Part shown: in pieces, positions 1-9,118 of the stretch | How the letters are laid out: the number at the start of each line of letters is the position of its first letter | How positions within the stretch are numbered: the stretch's first letter is position 1 | Assembly (NCBI GenBank): GCA_018657625.1 | Contig: JABHWU010000096.1 | Coordinates: 46,836 to 110,835, forward strand | DNA from: Deltaproteobacteria bacterium | Lineage (GTDB): Bacteria > SAR324 > XYD2-FULL-50-16 | Reading direction: 5' to 3' | DNA length: 64,000 bases | Made by a program: the position numbers and the translations under genes | The notes under the pieces: generated by a model | The model's database searches: none | Seen by the model: only the letters and a program-made list of their open reading frames with translations | What the model was told of the DNA's origin: nothing

Positions 1-2
1 AT

Positions 3-200
3 CATGAACAACTCATCATTGATACCATGGACTTACTGGCCAAAGATGGCAAAATGATATTTTCCAACAATTTTAAAAAATTTAAGATGAGTGACAAAAT
101 AATGGTGCGGTATCAATTAACTAATATTACAGAAAAAACAATACCTTTGGATTTTAGTCGGAATAAAAAAATTCACAATTGCTGGTCACTTGAGTGGTGA
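3..200 (+). CDS. rlmL: 23S rRNA guanine methyltransferase RlmKL, C-terminal end (partial)
   Basis: An open frame enters from the left edge and ends at TGA 198-200, giving the last 65 residues of a protein. It contains 'MIFSNNFKKFKM' and ends with 'LDFSRNKKIHNCWSLEW'. These match the tail of the bifunctional RlmL/RlmK 23S rRNA methyltransferase, whose last strands read FSNN...F and DFARN..IHNCW in E. coli. The visible part belongs to the C-terminal SAM-dependent methyltransferase domain (the RlmK half, m7G2069 in E. coli). The N-terminal THUMP and first methyltransferase domains would lie outside the window. It converges on accD with a 26-bp gap. Recognition rests on the short C-terminal motif. 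Confidence 0.8.
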   Translation, partial: HEQLIIDTMDLLAKDGKMIFSNNFKKFKMSDKIMVRYQLTNITEKTIPLDFSRNKKIHNCWSLEW

Positions 201-226
201 TTTTATTCCGAACAGGAGTATATAAT

Positions 227-1075
227 TTATTGCGGGTAAAGCATTTTTAGCAAATCACCGATGGTTTTTTTAAGATCTGTTCGATTCACAATCATATCAA
301 CAGTACCATGTTTTTGCAGGAATTCAGCTCTTTGAAAACCTTTCGGCAGATCTTCATTGATTGTTTCCTGAATCACACGAGCACCGGCGAAGCCGATTAA
401 AGCATTTTTTTCAGCGATATTTATATCCCCCAGCATTGCAAAACTAGCAGATACACCACCGGTTGTCGGATCAGTTAGAATAGAAAGATAGGGGATGCCC
501 CGGCAGGCAAGTTTTTGTAAAGCTGCCGATGTTTTTGCCATTTGCATTAAACTAATGGCACCTTCCTGCATTCTGGCACCTCCGGAGGAAGAAATAATCA
601 GCATCGGTATTTTATGCTCGATTGAGTATTCAATCCCGCGCGTTATTTTCTCACCGACAACAGCCCCCATAGATCCCCCCATAAAGGCAAAGTCAAAAAC
701 TGCCATACAAACCGACTGTCCATTTATTTTACCAATAGCAACAGCCACAGCTTCCTCAAGGTTTGATTTTGATCGGGAGGCTTTAATGCGATCTTTATAT
801 TTTTTAGAATCAACAAATTTCAGAGGATCTTTGGTTAAAATACCGTTATATTTCTCTTCCCAATTCCGATTATCAAATAATTGCTCAAAGCGCTCTTTGG
901 ACGATATTCGAAAATGATATTCGCAATTTAAACAGACTTTTAGATTTTTTTCCAGATCTTTATGGTATAGTGTTTCCCCACATGACGGACATTTTATCCA
1001 CACACCGGCAGGAACGTTCGTCCTTTTTGAGTTGGAGATAAATTTAGGTGTAATACGTTCAAACCAAGAAGCCAT
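227..1075 (-). CDS. accD: acetyl-CoA carboxylase carboxyltransferase subunit beta
   Basis: AccD forms the carboxyltransferase of acetyl-CoA carboxylase with AccA and transfers the carboxyl group from biotin to acetyl-CoA, giving malonyl-CoA for fatty acid synthesis in the cytoplasm. The 282-aa length is normal. An N-terminal zinc ribbon has cysteines C29, C32, C48 and C51. The crotonase-fold core carries SSGGARMQEG (163-172), TDPTTGGVSASFA (201-213) and FAGARVI near 229. The ATG is preceded by an AGAGG ribosome-binding site. It lies downstream of nrdJ on the same strand with a gap of about 200 bp, so co-transcription is not evident. The usual partner folC is not downstream. Confidence 0.97.
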   Translation of the reverse strand: MASWFERITPKFISNSKRTNVPAGVWIKCPSCGETLYHKDLEKNLKVCLNCEYHFRISSKERFEQLFDNRNWEEKYNGILTKDPLKFVDSKKYKDRIKASRSKSNLEEAVAVAIGKINGQSVCMAVFDFAFMGGSMGAVVGEKITRGIEYSIEHKIPMLIISSSGGARMQEGAISLMQMAKTSAALQKLACRGIPYLSILTDPTTGGVSASFAMLGDINIAEKNALIGFAGARVIQETINEDLPKGFQRAEFLQKHGTVDMIVNRTDLKKTIGDLLKMLYPQ

Positions 1076-1236
1076 GTAATCCTCTGATGATAATTTAGCA
1101 AACGATAATGATCATTAGTCCTGACCTATTTCGTTCTATATTAATCTTCCTTAATAATAAATTCATTGTTGTTGCCAATGAACATCAGATAAAACCATAG
1201 GGTTGTTATCTTGTAAATGTTCAACTAAAATAGGTT

Positions 1237-1280
1237 GAAAATCATACCCCGTCAATGGGAGATGATTTTCAAAAATCATC
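1237..1280 (-). terminator. alternative hairpins just downstream of nrdJ
   Basis: Immediately 3' of the nrdJ stop, GATGATTTT (1261-1269) and AAAATCATC (1272-1280) form a perfect 9-bp palindrome. GAAAATCAT at 1237-1245 can instead pair with ATGATTTTC at 1262-1270, so two hairpins are mutually exclusive. No clear U-tract follows on the minus strand. Assignment as a transcript end is an inference from position. Confidence 0.35.
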
Positions 1281-1281
1281 A

Positions 1282-4134
1282 TTAACTACAGCCCTGGCTG
1301 GCACCACAGGTTATACAAACATAACAGGTTCCTGTCCTTAAAAACTCAATTCCGCCACAATCAGGACAGGGTGCGTGATCGTCGGTTGTGACTGCTTTTA
1401 AGGCGTCTTGCAAAGGATCATAATCTGATTTATTTGAATTCCCAACTTCCTTCAGTTTCTCAATTTCTGGTTTGATCTGCAAAAAGTCTGTTCTGCCTAG
1501 ATAGGAATAACCGAGGACTCTGAAAATTGCATCAATCAGGGAGGTAGCATTCTTTAAATATGGATGACCTTCAACACGGCCATGGGGTTCGAATTTTGTA
1601 AACGAAAATCGTTCAACCAACTTTTCTAATGGCACGCCATGCTGCAAACTAAATGAAATACTGATAGCAAATTGATTCATTAATGCCCTGACGGTGGAAC
1701 CTTCTTTATATCCCAAATCCACAAATATCTCACCCAGACTACCGTCAGTGTTTTCTCCACTTCTCAAGAACACCTTGGTTCCCGATACTTTGAATTCCCA
1801 GGTTCTTCCATATCTTTCATCAGGTAGTCGCTTTGAAATTCCCCAATCCAGAGCCTTTCTTTCCTGTTGTTTTAAATATAAATGATGCAGTTTTTCAATT
1901 TCACCTTTGAGATAATTAATGGTTTCTAAATTGGAATCTTCCTGATCAGGTGCCGTATTTAACGGTTGGGACCCTTTGGAGCCATCCCGATAGATTGCAA
2001 TCGCTTTGACACCTAATTTCCATGAATCCAGATAGATGTTACGGATGTCTTCAACACTACTGTTATTAGGAACATTAATAGTTTTGCTAATGGCACCACT
2101 AATAAAAGGTTGAATGGATGCCATCATTTTTACATGTCCCATTGGTGCAATTTCACGTCTTCCAATACCACTGGCAATCGCGCAATCAAATATCGGTAAA
2201 TGTTCTTCTTCAAGCTCAGGTGCACCTTCAATGGTCGTATTCTTTTCAACATATTTAGTGATTTTTTCAATTTGACTTTCAGAATACCCAAATCGATTCA
2301 AAACAGCGGGCACACTCTGATTAATTATAGGAATAACACCACCACCGGCCAGCTTTTTCCACATGACCAGTGAATATGCAGGTTCAACCCCCGTCGTTGC
2401 ACAGTCCATCAACAAGCCAATGGTTCCGGTTGGCGCCAGGACAGTCACTTGTGCATTACGATAACCGAACTTCTTGCCATTCGTCATCACCTGCTTCCAA
2501 ACAGCGTTGGCATCATCATTCAATTGTTGAATTAAAGCGTGATCTTCAAATTGATACTGGGGTTGCTTTATAGCCTCACGATGTTTGGCCATGACATCTA
2601 ACATCACGTTTTTATTTTTGGCATATTGCTTAAATGGCGTTTTAGCTTTCGCAAATTCTGTACTAACATCATAGGCCTGACCACTCATAATCGCGGATAT
2701 TAATCCGGCAATAGCTCTTCCTTCATCACTGTCATAAGGATGTCCAATTAGCATCAATAACGTCCCTAAATTGGCAAACCCTAATCCGAGTGGTCTGAAT
2801 TCATGACTATTTTTAGCAATTTCATAAGTTGGATAGCTTCCAAAATCGACTAATATCTCTTGTGCGGTTAAGAATATACGGCAAGCCGTTTTAAATTTTT
2901 CAGTATTAAATTGATCCCCTTCATAAAACTTAACCAGATTTAAACTGGAAAGATTACAGGCTGAATCATCAACAAACATAAACTCAGAACAAGGATTAGA
3001 TGCGCGAATCGGAGAAGAATTTAAACAGGTATGCCAGCTATTAATGGTAGTATCAAACTGAACGCCAGGGTCTGCACATTCCCAGGCAGCTTTACTAATT
3101 TTATCGAATAGCCAACGCGCTTTAAAGGTTTCATTCGTTGCCCCGTTTGTTCGATTAATTGTACTCCAGTCCTTATCATTTTTCACTGCTTGCATATATT
3201 CATCGCTCAGTCGGACAGAATTATTACTGTTTTGTCCACTGACAGTTCCATAAGCTTCACCATTAAAATCAGAGCTATAGCCTTTTTCTATCAAAGCTCT
3301 GGCTTTGGCTTCCTCTTTTACTTTCCAATTAATAAAATCAACTATTTCAGGGTGGTCAACATCAAGACATCTCATGACAGCAGCTCGCCGGGTTGTACCC
3401 CCGCTTTTTATGGCACCGGCCGCGCTATCCAAAACTTTTAAAAAGCTTAACAATCCAGAACTTTTGCCGCCACCACTCAGCCTTTCATCAGCACCCCTTA
3501 AATTACTCATATTAGAGCCGGTGCCACTGCCATACTTAAATAATTTGGCTTCATTTTTCATTAATTCAAAGATATCGGCCAGATCATCATTGACACTTTG
3601 AATGAAGCAAGCACTACCTTGTGGACGTTCATATTGATTTTCTATTTTCTTAAAATCACCGTTTCCATCATAGGCATAATTTTCACCATTACCACTGATT
3701 TTGTATTGATGATAAATCCCGACATTAAAAGATACCGGACTGTTAAAGGCGCCATATTGATTAAGCAATAACCACTTCAAATCGTTTTTGTAGTTTGTGG
3801 CATCTTTTTTAGATTCAAAGTAACCATTTTCAACCCCCTGATCTGAGATAGTGTCCGCCACTCTATTGATTAATTCTTTAACACTGGATTCATGTCCTAT
3901 TTTATTAGGAATACCAGCCTTTCTGAAATATTTTGAGGCGACAATATCTGTGGCTAGTTGGCTCCATTTAGCAGGTACCTCAACATTTTTCATTTCAAAT
4001 ATAATTTTTCCGTTAGCTCCGGAAATCACGGAATTCCTTTTTTCCCATTTTACGGTATCCCAAACTGTCGGAGTCGATTTGGATTTTTTAAAAAAAGATG
4101 GGTCAAATTTAAGTCCTTTTTTCTTACTTGGCAT
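1282..4134 (-). CDS. nrdJ: vitamin B12-dependent (class II) ribonucleotide reductase
   Basis: This enzyme reduces ribonucleotides to deoxyribonucleotides using adenosylcobalamin to generate the thiyl radical, so it works with or without oxygen. The 950-aa protein shows the reductase barrel. C176 is in 'GSACFIQS'. The active-site segment 'NPCSEFMFVDDSACNLSSLN' supplies N380, C382 (thiyl), E384 and C393. 'APTGTIG' follows. The far C-terminus has a CxxC...CxxC zinc-ribbon-like tail ending 'CGASQGCS', probably the redox-relay cysteines. It appears to be a stand-alone transcription unit with a 480-bp upstream region containing a strong palindrome. No class I or III reductase genes are in the window. 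Confidence 0.96.
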   Translation of the reverse strand: MPSKKKGLKFDPSFFKKSKSTPTVWDTVKWEKRNSVISGANGKIIFEMKNVEVPAKWSQLATDIVASKYFRKAGIPNKIGHESSVKELINRVADTISDQGVENGYFESKKDATNYKNDLKWLLLNQYGAFNSPVSFNVGIYHQYKISGNGENYAYDGNGDFKKIENQYERPQGSACFIQSVNDDLADIFELMKNEAKLFKYGSGTGSNMSNLRGADERLSGGGKSSGLLSFLKVLDSAAGAIKSGGTTRRAAVMRCLDVDHPEIVDFINWKVKEEAKARALIEKGYSSDFNGEAYGTVSGQNSNNSVRLSDEYMQAVKNDKDWSTINRTNGATNETFKARWLFDKISKAAWECADPGVQFDTTINSWHTCLNSSPIRASNPCSEFMFVDDSACNLSSLNLVKFYEGDQFNTEKFKTACRIFLTAQEILVDFGSYPTYEIAKNSHEFRPLGLGFANLGTLLMLIGHPYDSDEGRAIAGLISAIMSGQAYDVSTEFAKAKTPFKQYAKNKNVMLDVMAKHREAIKQPQYQFEDHALIQQLNDDANAVWKQVMTNGKKFGYRNAQVTVLAPTGTIGLLMDCATTGVEPAYSLVMWKKLAGGGVIPIINQSVPAVLNRFGYSESQIEKITKYVEKNTTIEGAPELEEEHLPIFDCAIASGIGRREIAPMGHVKMMASIQPFISGAISKTINVPNNSSVEDIRNIYLDSWKLGVKAIAIYRDGSKGSQPLNTAPDQEDSNLETINYLKGEIEKLHHLYLKQQERKALDWGISKRLPDERYGRTWEFKVSGTKVFLRSGENTDGSLGEIFVDLGYKEGSTVRALMNQFAISISFSLQHGVPLEKLVERFSFTKFEPHGRVEGHPYLKNATSLIDAIFRVLGYSYLGRTDFLQIKPEIEKLKEVGNSNKSDYDPLQDALKAVTTDDHAPCPDCGGIEFLRTGTCYVCITCGASQGCS

Positions 4135-4629
4135 TGCAACTACCTGTTAACATCGATTTTCTAAAAACAACAGGTTAATTAAAAATAGATAATTAACCTG
4201 TTTGACTGGAACAATAAAGTACTCCAAAACACTACCTTACTTTTTTTAAGGTGACTGCTTCCACCAATAACGTATTCTTAGATTTCATGCAAATTGAAAT
4301 TAATTTAAAAAAGGCTTTGAATTTCAATTTGTTAATTTTTCAACCTGGTAATTAAATGATTTTCAAGCCTGTCTAAATCAGAGCTTAGAGAAAATAAATT
4401 TTTTTATAAGTAAATTAAGATTTTCTAAAATTTTACAAAAGACTGATTACCAAACGGGAAAAAAGTATTATAAATTCTAGGAATAATAGTCAGCGATTAA
4501 ATCAGAAAAATATTTTATCGTTGAAGACTTAAAAAATAATCTTTATAAATTTGTCAAAACCTTAGGATTATTATAAGTTAGCAATTGGCTATAACGATTT
4601 TAACCTAAACCTCCAGTTTGAGTGAATCA
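4135..4629. promoter_or_regulatory. divergent intergenic region, nrdJ / secreted protein
   Basis: About 495 bp without a gene separates nrdJ (minus) from the secreted protein gene (plus), so it should hold two divergent promoters. It is very AT-rich. The notable structures are a 13-bp inverted repeat at 4169-4202 and a smaller one, ACCTTA/TAAGGT, at 4234-4252. I looked for a cobalamin riboswitch upstream of nrdJ and did not find a convincing B12 box. Confidence 0.4.
4169..4202. repeat. 13-bp perfect inverted repeat in the nrdJ leader
   Basis: AACAGGTTAATTA (4169-4181) is repeated in inverse as TAATTAACCTGTT (4190-4202) around an 8-nt spacer, 35 bp upstream of the nrdJ ATG. A related half-site, TACCTGTTAA, sits at 4141-4150, directly at the start. 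It does not match the NrdR-box consensus as I know it. It could be an operator for another repressor or an mRNA hairpin. Confidence 0.5.
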
Positions 4630-5649
4630 ATGAAAATAAAGTCTATTTTGTTTTGTCTAATTTCGCTTTTCCTTACACAGTTAGCAATGGCTGAATCTTG
4701 TTATTTATTAATTGAAAAAACCGGTAAATTTGAGCGAACAACTATATTTGAAATAACAAGCACCTTACTGGCTCAGTTTGTAGAACCTGTTGAAGAATTC
4801 CCCGCCGGAGGAGTGAACAAGCAGGATTGTTTATATAAATTATCTGTATTAGAGGATTCAAATTCATTATCTATTGCCATTTCAGGACGATATGTGGCTG
4901 GTTTAGGACAAGCTGATCAAATAGGTATCAGTGGCCTTCAACAATCTATTTTAAGAGCCCTGTGGGGAGCTGATGCTGAAATTCAAAGTGAAATGTGTGT
5001 TGCTTATCAATCACTATTAGATAAAGAGTGTGAAGAATCAATGATTGCAGTTTCAGACGAACCGACACAATCAAGCTCAACACCGGAGTTCTGGTTTGCA
5101 GAATATGAAGAGGACGATACCACTATTTATCTAAAATTTACAGAAAACAATACAATTGATGTTTGTATTAATGAGAAAGGTGAATACTATTTTGAAACCT
5201 TAGCGATCAAAAATCAAAAGGTCGAATGGGATCAGGAAGAATACCAAATAGAATATGAAAATGATATTTTGCTGCTAAAGGGTGAGGATGATTTGGATTT
5301 TGAATTTAAAGAATCCGTGCCTGAAATTTGTCAATTTTTCTTAACGCAGAAATCTTCTGCTGCTATTGATTATGATTTATTGGAAGGTACCTGGTATGTA
5401 GAGTTCGAAGATGAAGATGCAGCACTTTATATTGTTTTTAATCAAGACGGAGAAGCAGAAATTTGTGAATTGAAAACGGGTAAAGTTGTTGATCAATTAT
5501 CAGGAGTAGCAAAAAATGACAGCTTTATTTGGGGTGATGATCAACCGGTTCCAATGATGTTATCATCAGACTATCTTTTCATCAAAGGTGAGGATTATGT
5601 CGATACGTTAGTGAAAACTGATACAACTCCTGAAGCGTGTCAGGAATAA
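4630..5649 (+). CDS. secreted protein of unknown function with internal duplication
   Basis: I do not recognise this family. The start is placed at ATG 4630 because the signal peptide MKIKSILFCLISLFLTQLAMA begins there, with predicted cleavage after AMA; an upstream in-frame TTG is less likely. The mature protein is about 318 aa, acidic, and rich in beta-type sequence. Residues about 153-235 and 252-338 are diverged copies of one domain. Both have an acidic strand followed by 'IYLKF' or 'LYIVF', a cysteine-containing turn, then 'LLLKGEDDLDFEF' or 'LFIKGEDYVDTLV', and both end with PE.CQ. The repeats suggest two small beta barrels in the periplasm. It converges on the Cache-domain gene. Confidence 0.75.
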   Translation: MKIKSILFCLISLFLTQLAMAESCYLLIEKTGKFERTTIFEITSTLLAQFVEPVEEFPAGGVNKQDCLYKLSVLEDSNSLSIAISGRYVAGLGQADQIGISGLQQSILRALWGADAEIQSEMCVAYQSLLDKECEESMIAVSDEPTQSSSTPEFWFAEYEEDDTTIYLKFTENNTIDVCINEKGEYYFETLAIKNQKVEWDQEEYQIEYENDILLLKGEDDLDFEFKESVPEICQFFLTQKSSAAIDYDLLEGTWYVEFEDEDAALYIVFNQDGEAEICELKTGKVVDQLSGVAKNDSFIWGDDQPVPMMLSSDYLFIKGEDYVDTLVKTDTTPEACQE

Positions 5650-5670
5650 ACTTGGATGGGCAAAGGTAAT

Positions 5671-6174
5671 TTACTGAGGATAGTCTGTTTTATTTAACTC
5701 ATCTATTGAATGGGTAACATTGTAAATGCTGGCTGCCACCTGTAAATGTATCGCCGGAACTGTAATCATATAAAGAATACGGCGCTTTAATCTCTTTTCC
5801 CCACTTTTTTGCCACCAATATTCAATCCAGGTTCCTGTTGTTGAATTAGTATTCTGACAAGCTTTTTTTAAAAAATAGAGCCCCTTTTTATCCTGAAAGT
5901 GTTCAAAACTGATTCCTCTAAAGGCACTGGTTTTTGGATGGGCAACAAATGTTTGTGTCTCACAATTTAATATGAATACATAGCTATTCTTCCAACTAAA
6001 TTGCCCATTTTTATCATTAAAAACCGTAATTCCTGATTGTTTCAGTTCACTTAAAAAAAAATAGGCTTCTTTCACTTTATAATATACTTCTTCAGGTTTC
6101 ATTTCAGAAGCAACAGTATAAGCAGAAGCTAGTTGCAACGAAATTAGTATTAATAAAAGGAGTAGTTTTATCAT
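5671..6174 (-). CDS. secreted Cache-domain protein
   Basis: The 167-aa protein begins with a clear signal peptide (leucine-rich, ending LASAYTVAS). The rest resembles a single Cache (extracytoplasmic small-molecule sensing) domain. It shows 'NGQFSWKNSYVFILN', 'FVAHP', 'G.SFEHFQDKKGLYFLKKA', and an aromatic 'WIEYWWQKSGEKRLKRR' strand before the C-terminal 'YMITVP' strand. There is no transmembrane anchor, kinase or methyl-accepting domain, so this is a free periplasmic sensor or binding protein. It could act with a chemoreceptor or histidine kinase encoded elsewhere. Family assignment is from motif pattern only. Confidence 0.65.
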   Translation of the reverse strand: MIKLLLLLILISLQLASAYTVASEMKPEEVYYKVKEAYFFLSELKQSGITVFNDKNGQFSWKNSYVFILNCETQTFVAHPKTSAFRGISFEHFQDKKGLYFLKKACQNTNSTTGTWIEYWWQKSGEKRLKRRILYMITVPAIHLQVAASIYNVTHSIDELNKTDYPQ

Positions 6175-6505
6175 TAAATATGCGAGGAGTATAAATTAGA
6201 TAACTGATTTTTTATCATATTACTCCATTCAAAATTTGCCGTCAATTTTGTAGTTGATCAGTTTAAGATCAGCCAAAGAAATATTTAAAAAATGTTCCAA
6301 TTAATTATAGCGTTTTCCTATCGCATAGTAAGAATATTATCATTTTATATAAGTAGGCAGAAATTGTGAATCAACCACCTTAAGACCAATTTCAATATAA
6401 AATAGACAGCTTAAATATTTATAATGTATAGTAGCCTAAATTGTAAATTTTCTGAATAATGTCTTTAAACTAAAAATAATTACTTCATATATAAAAATAA
6501 TTCCC
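6175..6505. promoter_or_regulatory. divergent intergenic region
   Basis: This 330-bp AT-rich spacer lies between two divergently oriented genes and probably holds both promoters. I see no convincing repeat, RNA structure or gene remnant in it. Confidence 0.3.
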
Positions 6506-7318
6506 ATGACGGACCATTTACCTGCTCCTGAAACACAAATTCTTTTTTTCCTGCCTTTGGTTGAAAATTACACTAAACAGCTGGAATTCGCATTTAGTAA
6601 AAAAAATAAACAAGCCAGTTCTGAGCATGAATGGCTTTTTATCATTGATGAAAATGAATCCGGAAAGTTTCCTAAACACTATGTTATTGAGAAAATCTGG
6701 AACCAGTTCATTTTATACCTAAAAAATGAATCAAAGATATATTGTTTTATTGAAGAACAAACAGCAGGCCTGGGGGTAATTAAGTCAAAATACTGGCTAT
6801 TCTTCTCTCCTAAAACAGCAAATGATTTCTTTACAAGACAATTGGATAGGCCTAAGGGTTTTAGCCTGAAAAAAATAATCACTATTCCATTCATGAATAT
6901 TTTAACCCCTATTCAGGAAAAAGTTAGTACAATACTCGATGATGGCAATTCAAATCCTAAGATTAAAATATCAGAAGCTTTTCAATTCTTAAATATTGCA
7001 GAATTTTATTTATTAGAAGAAGGATTAAAAGAATTTGATCAGTTTTTCCGTTCAGCCATCTCTTTCTATTTGTTGAGTGAGGTGTTGTTACTACAAAAAG
7101 ATATTACTAACCCAAATTTATCTTCCGGCATTGTACAGAAAAGATTGCAGTATATTTTTAAACTTTGTTGGCGCTATTTCAGATCTGATAATGAATTGGA
7201 ATCAAACTATTATAAAAAAATGATTTCGGTCACAAATAGTGAGGTAATCAAAGCTTTAAAACTGGCTGAAAAAAAAATAAAAGACTTTAGAGAAGCAACG
7301 AAAATACCTTCTCCATAA
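6506..7318 (+). CDS. hypothetical protein, 270 aa
   Basis: I do not recognise this protein. It has no signal peptide and no clear membrane segment. The N-terminal half looks alpha/beta, with hydrophobic strands such as 'EWLFIIDE' and 'SKYWLFFSP'. The C-terminal half (about 145-265) is helical, with 'ISEAFQFLNIAEFYLLEEGLK' type helices and a lysine-rich end, suggestive of a HEPN-like or TPR-like helical domain, which is only a guess. Codon use and length support a real gene. The start ATG has no obvious Shine-Dalgarno sequence. It stands alone, 220 bp upstream of cheX on the same strand. Confidence 0.6.
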   Translation: MTDHLPAPETQILFFLPLVENYTKQLEFAFSKKNKQASSEHEWLFIIDENESGKFPKHYVIEKIWNQFILYLKNESKIYCFIEEQTAGLGVIKSKYWLFFSPKTANDFFTRQLDRPKGFSLKKIITIPFMNILTPIQEKVSTILDDGNSNPKIKISEAFQFLNIAEFYLLEEGLKEFDQFFRSAISFYLLSEVLLLQKDITNPNLSSGIVQKRLQYIFKLCWRYFRSDNELESNYYKKMISVTNSEVIKALKLAEKKIKDFREATKIPSP

Positions 7319-7538
7319 AAGTAGTTCCAGTCACTTATTATCAGTTGGGACATTTTATATATTATTTAAGTATTTTAGGTTTCTCTTAAAATTGAATTGC
7401 CGCTTTTACCAGATAATTCAATTGACTCTAAACATTGAATAGTAGACACTAAGCTGCAAAAAACAACAATAAACATAACATTTCGATTGAAAATATCTGA
7501 AAACATAATAAGCGTTAGAACATCCTAACTGAGGATAT

Positions 7539-8018
7539 ATGAAAGTCGAGTACCTAAATCCTTTTATATTCGCAACACGTAAAGTACTTAGCATGATGGC
7601 CTTCATGGAGTCCAAACCTAGAAAGCCTTCATTGAAAGCATCCGGAGACCTGAAAGCTTTGGGTGATATCTCCGCTGTTATCCCTGTCTCGGGTGAGTGC
7701 AATGGAAGCATCGGCATTAGTTTTACTGAAAGTTGTATTTTACAGGTTGCTTATCAAATGTTTGGTGAAGAATATGACGCCATCAATGATGAAATTGTTG
7801 ATATGGTAGGCGAAATTGTAAACATGGTCAGTGGTGATGCCAGAAAAGAACTTGAAAAATTGGGCTTTAATTTCCAGGCTGGTATTCCAACCATGGATCA
7901 TGGTAAAGGCCACTTGTTAAATCACACTGTCACCGATCGAATCATCATCATTCCTTTTCAAACTAAAAACGGTGATTTTTTCATTGAAACCTGCTTTGAT
8001 TCAGAAAAATTTCTGTAA
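7539..8018 (+). CDS. cheX: CheX-like CheY-P phosphatase
   Basis: CheX-family proteins dephosphorylate CheY-P in chemotaxis. The 159-aa protein has the family pattern. A mid-protein 'GECNGSIGISFTES' strand-helix is followed by the helix 'DMVGEIVNMVSGDARKELE', where E and N of the ExxN signature would insert into the response-regulator active site. It ends with the 'IIIIPFQTKNGDFFIE' strand. A GAGG ribosome-binding site precedes the ATG. The downstream gene at 8105 is close enough (86 bp) for an operon. No other chemotaxis gene is in the window, so a partner response regulator must be elsewhere. Confidence 0.88.
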   Translation: MKVEYLNPFIFATRKVLSMMAFMESKPRKPSLKASGDLKALGDISAVIPVSGECNGSIGISFTESCILQVAYQMFGEEYDAINDEIVDMVGEIVNMVSGDARKELEKLGFNFQAGIPTMDHGKGHLLNHTVTDRIIIIPFQTKNGDFFIETCFDSEKFL

Positions 8019-8104
8019 TTAAAAAATTTAATATTGATTAATAATAAATCGATCTTTCTGAGATTGAAGTTGAGATATAAAGATTTGGTGTATAAGGACA
8101 ATTT

Positions 8105-8695
8105 ATGGAAACTGAAGAAAAAAAGCGTTCAATATTGAAACATCGAAGGCATGAAGTAAGTAAGGAATATGCCAGAAGAAGAGAACTGGAGACCGATAAG
8201 GGTTGGGCTTTGGATACAGATGAGGTTACCATCAGTATCGAAAACCTTCAGGACCATTTATTCTCACTCACCAAAGATATCACCATGGAAAAGCACCAGC
8301 GACTGATTAGTGAATATAAACAGTTTTTTGATGAACTTGGTAGTGACCAGAGTATCCTTTTTGAAATTATCAGTGTTTATAAAGAAAAAAAAGTTGTTGA
8401 AGAATTAGATGTTGACCAGAAATCAATACAGGTACTGCATGATAAAGTTAAGGGTAAAATCCCTAAAGTGCCGCCTGGAAATAACAAAGAGATAAGTATT
8501 GAAACAATAACAACACAGGATACCTGGGAAAAATTCAATGATATGGTTCATAGAACCGGACTTAACCAAAAAGACTGCATTACGCTTTCTTTAAGGCTAT
8601 TTGTTGATTATTGTACAAAAATTCTGGCTGAAGATAATCCACTTAAATCAGACGATAAAAAAACAGATAACGCCCGAATTTTTAAAAAACTATAA
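8105..8695 (+). CDS. hypothetical cytoplasmic protein downstream of cheX
   Basis: I do not recognise the family. The 196-aa protein is highly charged and mostly helical. The N-terminal 30 residues are basic ('KKRSILKHRRHEVSKEYARRRELE'-type composition), and the middle is coiled-coil-like. Residues about 140-180 form another helical segment, 'TWEKFNDMVHRTGLNQKDCI'. The ATG has an AGGA site 7 nt upstream. Its position 86 bp after cheX suggests co-transcription and possibly a signalling or motility role, which is inference. Confidence 0.6.
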   Translation: METEEKKRSILKHRRHEVSKEYARRRELETDKGWALDTDEVTISIENLQDHLFSLTKDITMEKHQRLISEYKQFFDELGSDQSILFEIISVYKEKKVVEELDVDQKSIQVLHDKVKGKIPKVPPGNNKEISIETITTQDTWEKFNDMVHRTGLNQKDCITLSLRLFVDYCTKILAEDNPLKSDDKKTDNARIFKKL

Positions 8696-9118
8696 TAAAA
8701 ATAAAGCGGCCCGATTATATCAATTACTTCAATTTATATCGCAGGGATTTGAAAATTTATAAACACTGATAAAGACAGTTAACACAAAAACAAAATCCTT
8801 GCTCAATTCTCTCTCTTTCATTAATGATACTTTTTTTAGTTTTAACATTTAGTATTTATACTCTTTAAGAAGCCTAAATTAAAAACCATAATTCTTCTTA
8901 ACATCGTTAGCACTGAACATGATATATTTTAATTCCTTTGCGAGAAATGAATAATATCTTTTTAACAAACTATTAAATTCTAAATTTATATTACCAAAAA
9001 TTTTACTATTGTTATATAATCAAAAACATAAATGTTATTGAGATACTTATTGGTTCAGGCAAACCAGAATTTTGAGTTTTTCATTCTCAAATATTAATAC
9101 ATTTTCACTATAAAAATT
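8696..9118 (+). promoter_or_regulatory. intergenic region upstream of pta with candidate promoter
   Basis: About 420 bp without a gene. A plausible sigma-70-type promoter for pta-ackA is TTACCA at 8991-8996 and TATAAT at 9015-9020 with an 18-bp spacer, about 100 bp before the pta start. No repeat or RNA motif was recognised. Confidence 0.35.

Noticed and set aside
4135..4617. Cobalamin riboswitch upstream of the B12-dependent ribonucleotide reductase
   Set aside because: A GGTG...CACC hairpin near 4250-4264 briefly looked like part of one, but the B12-box consensus and the overall architecture are absent.
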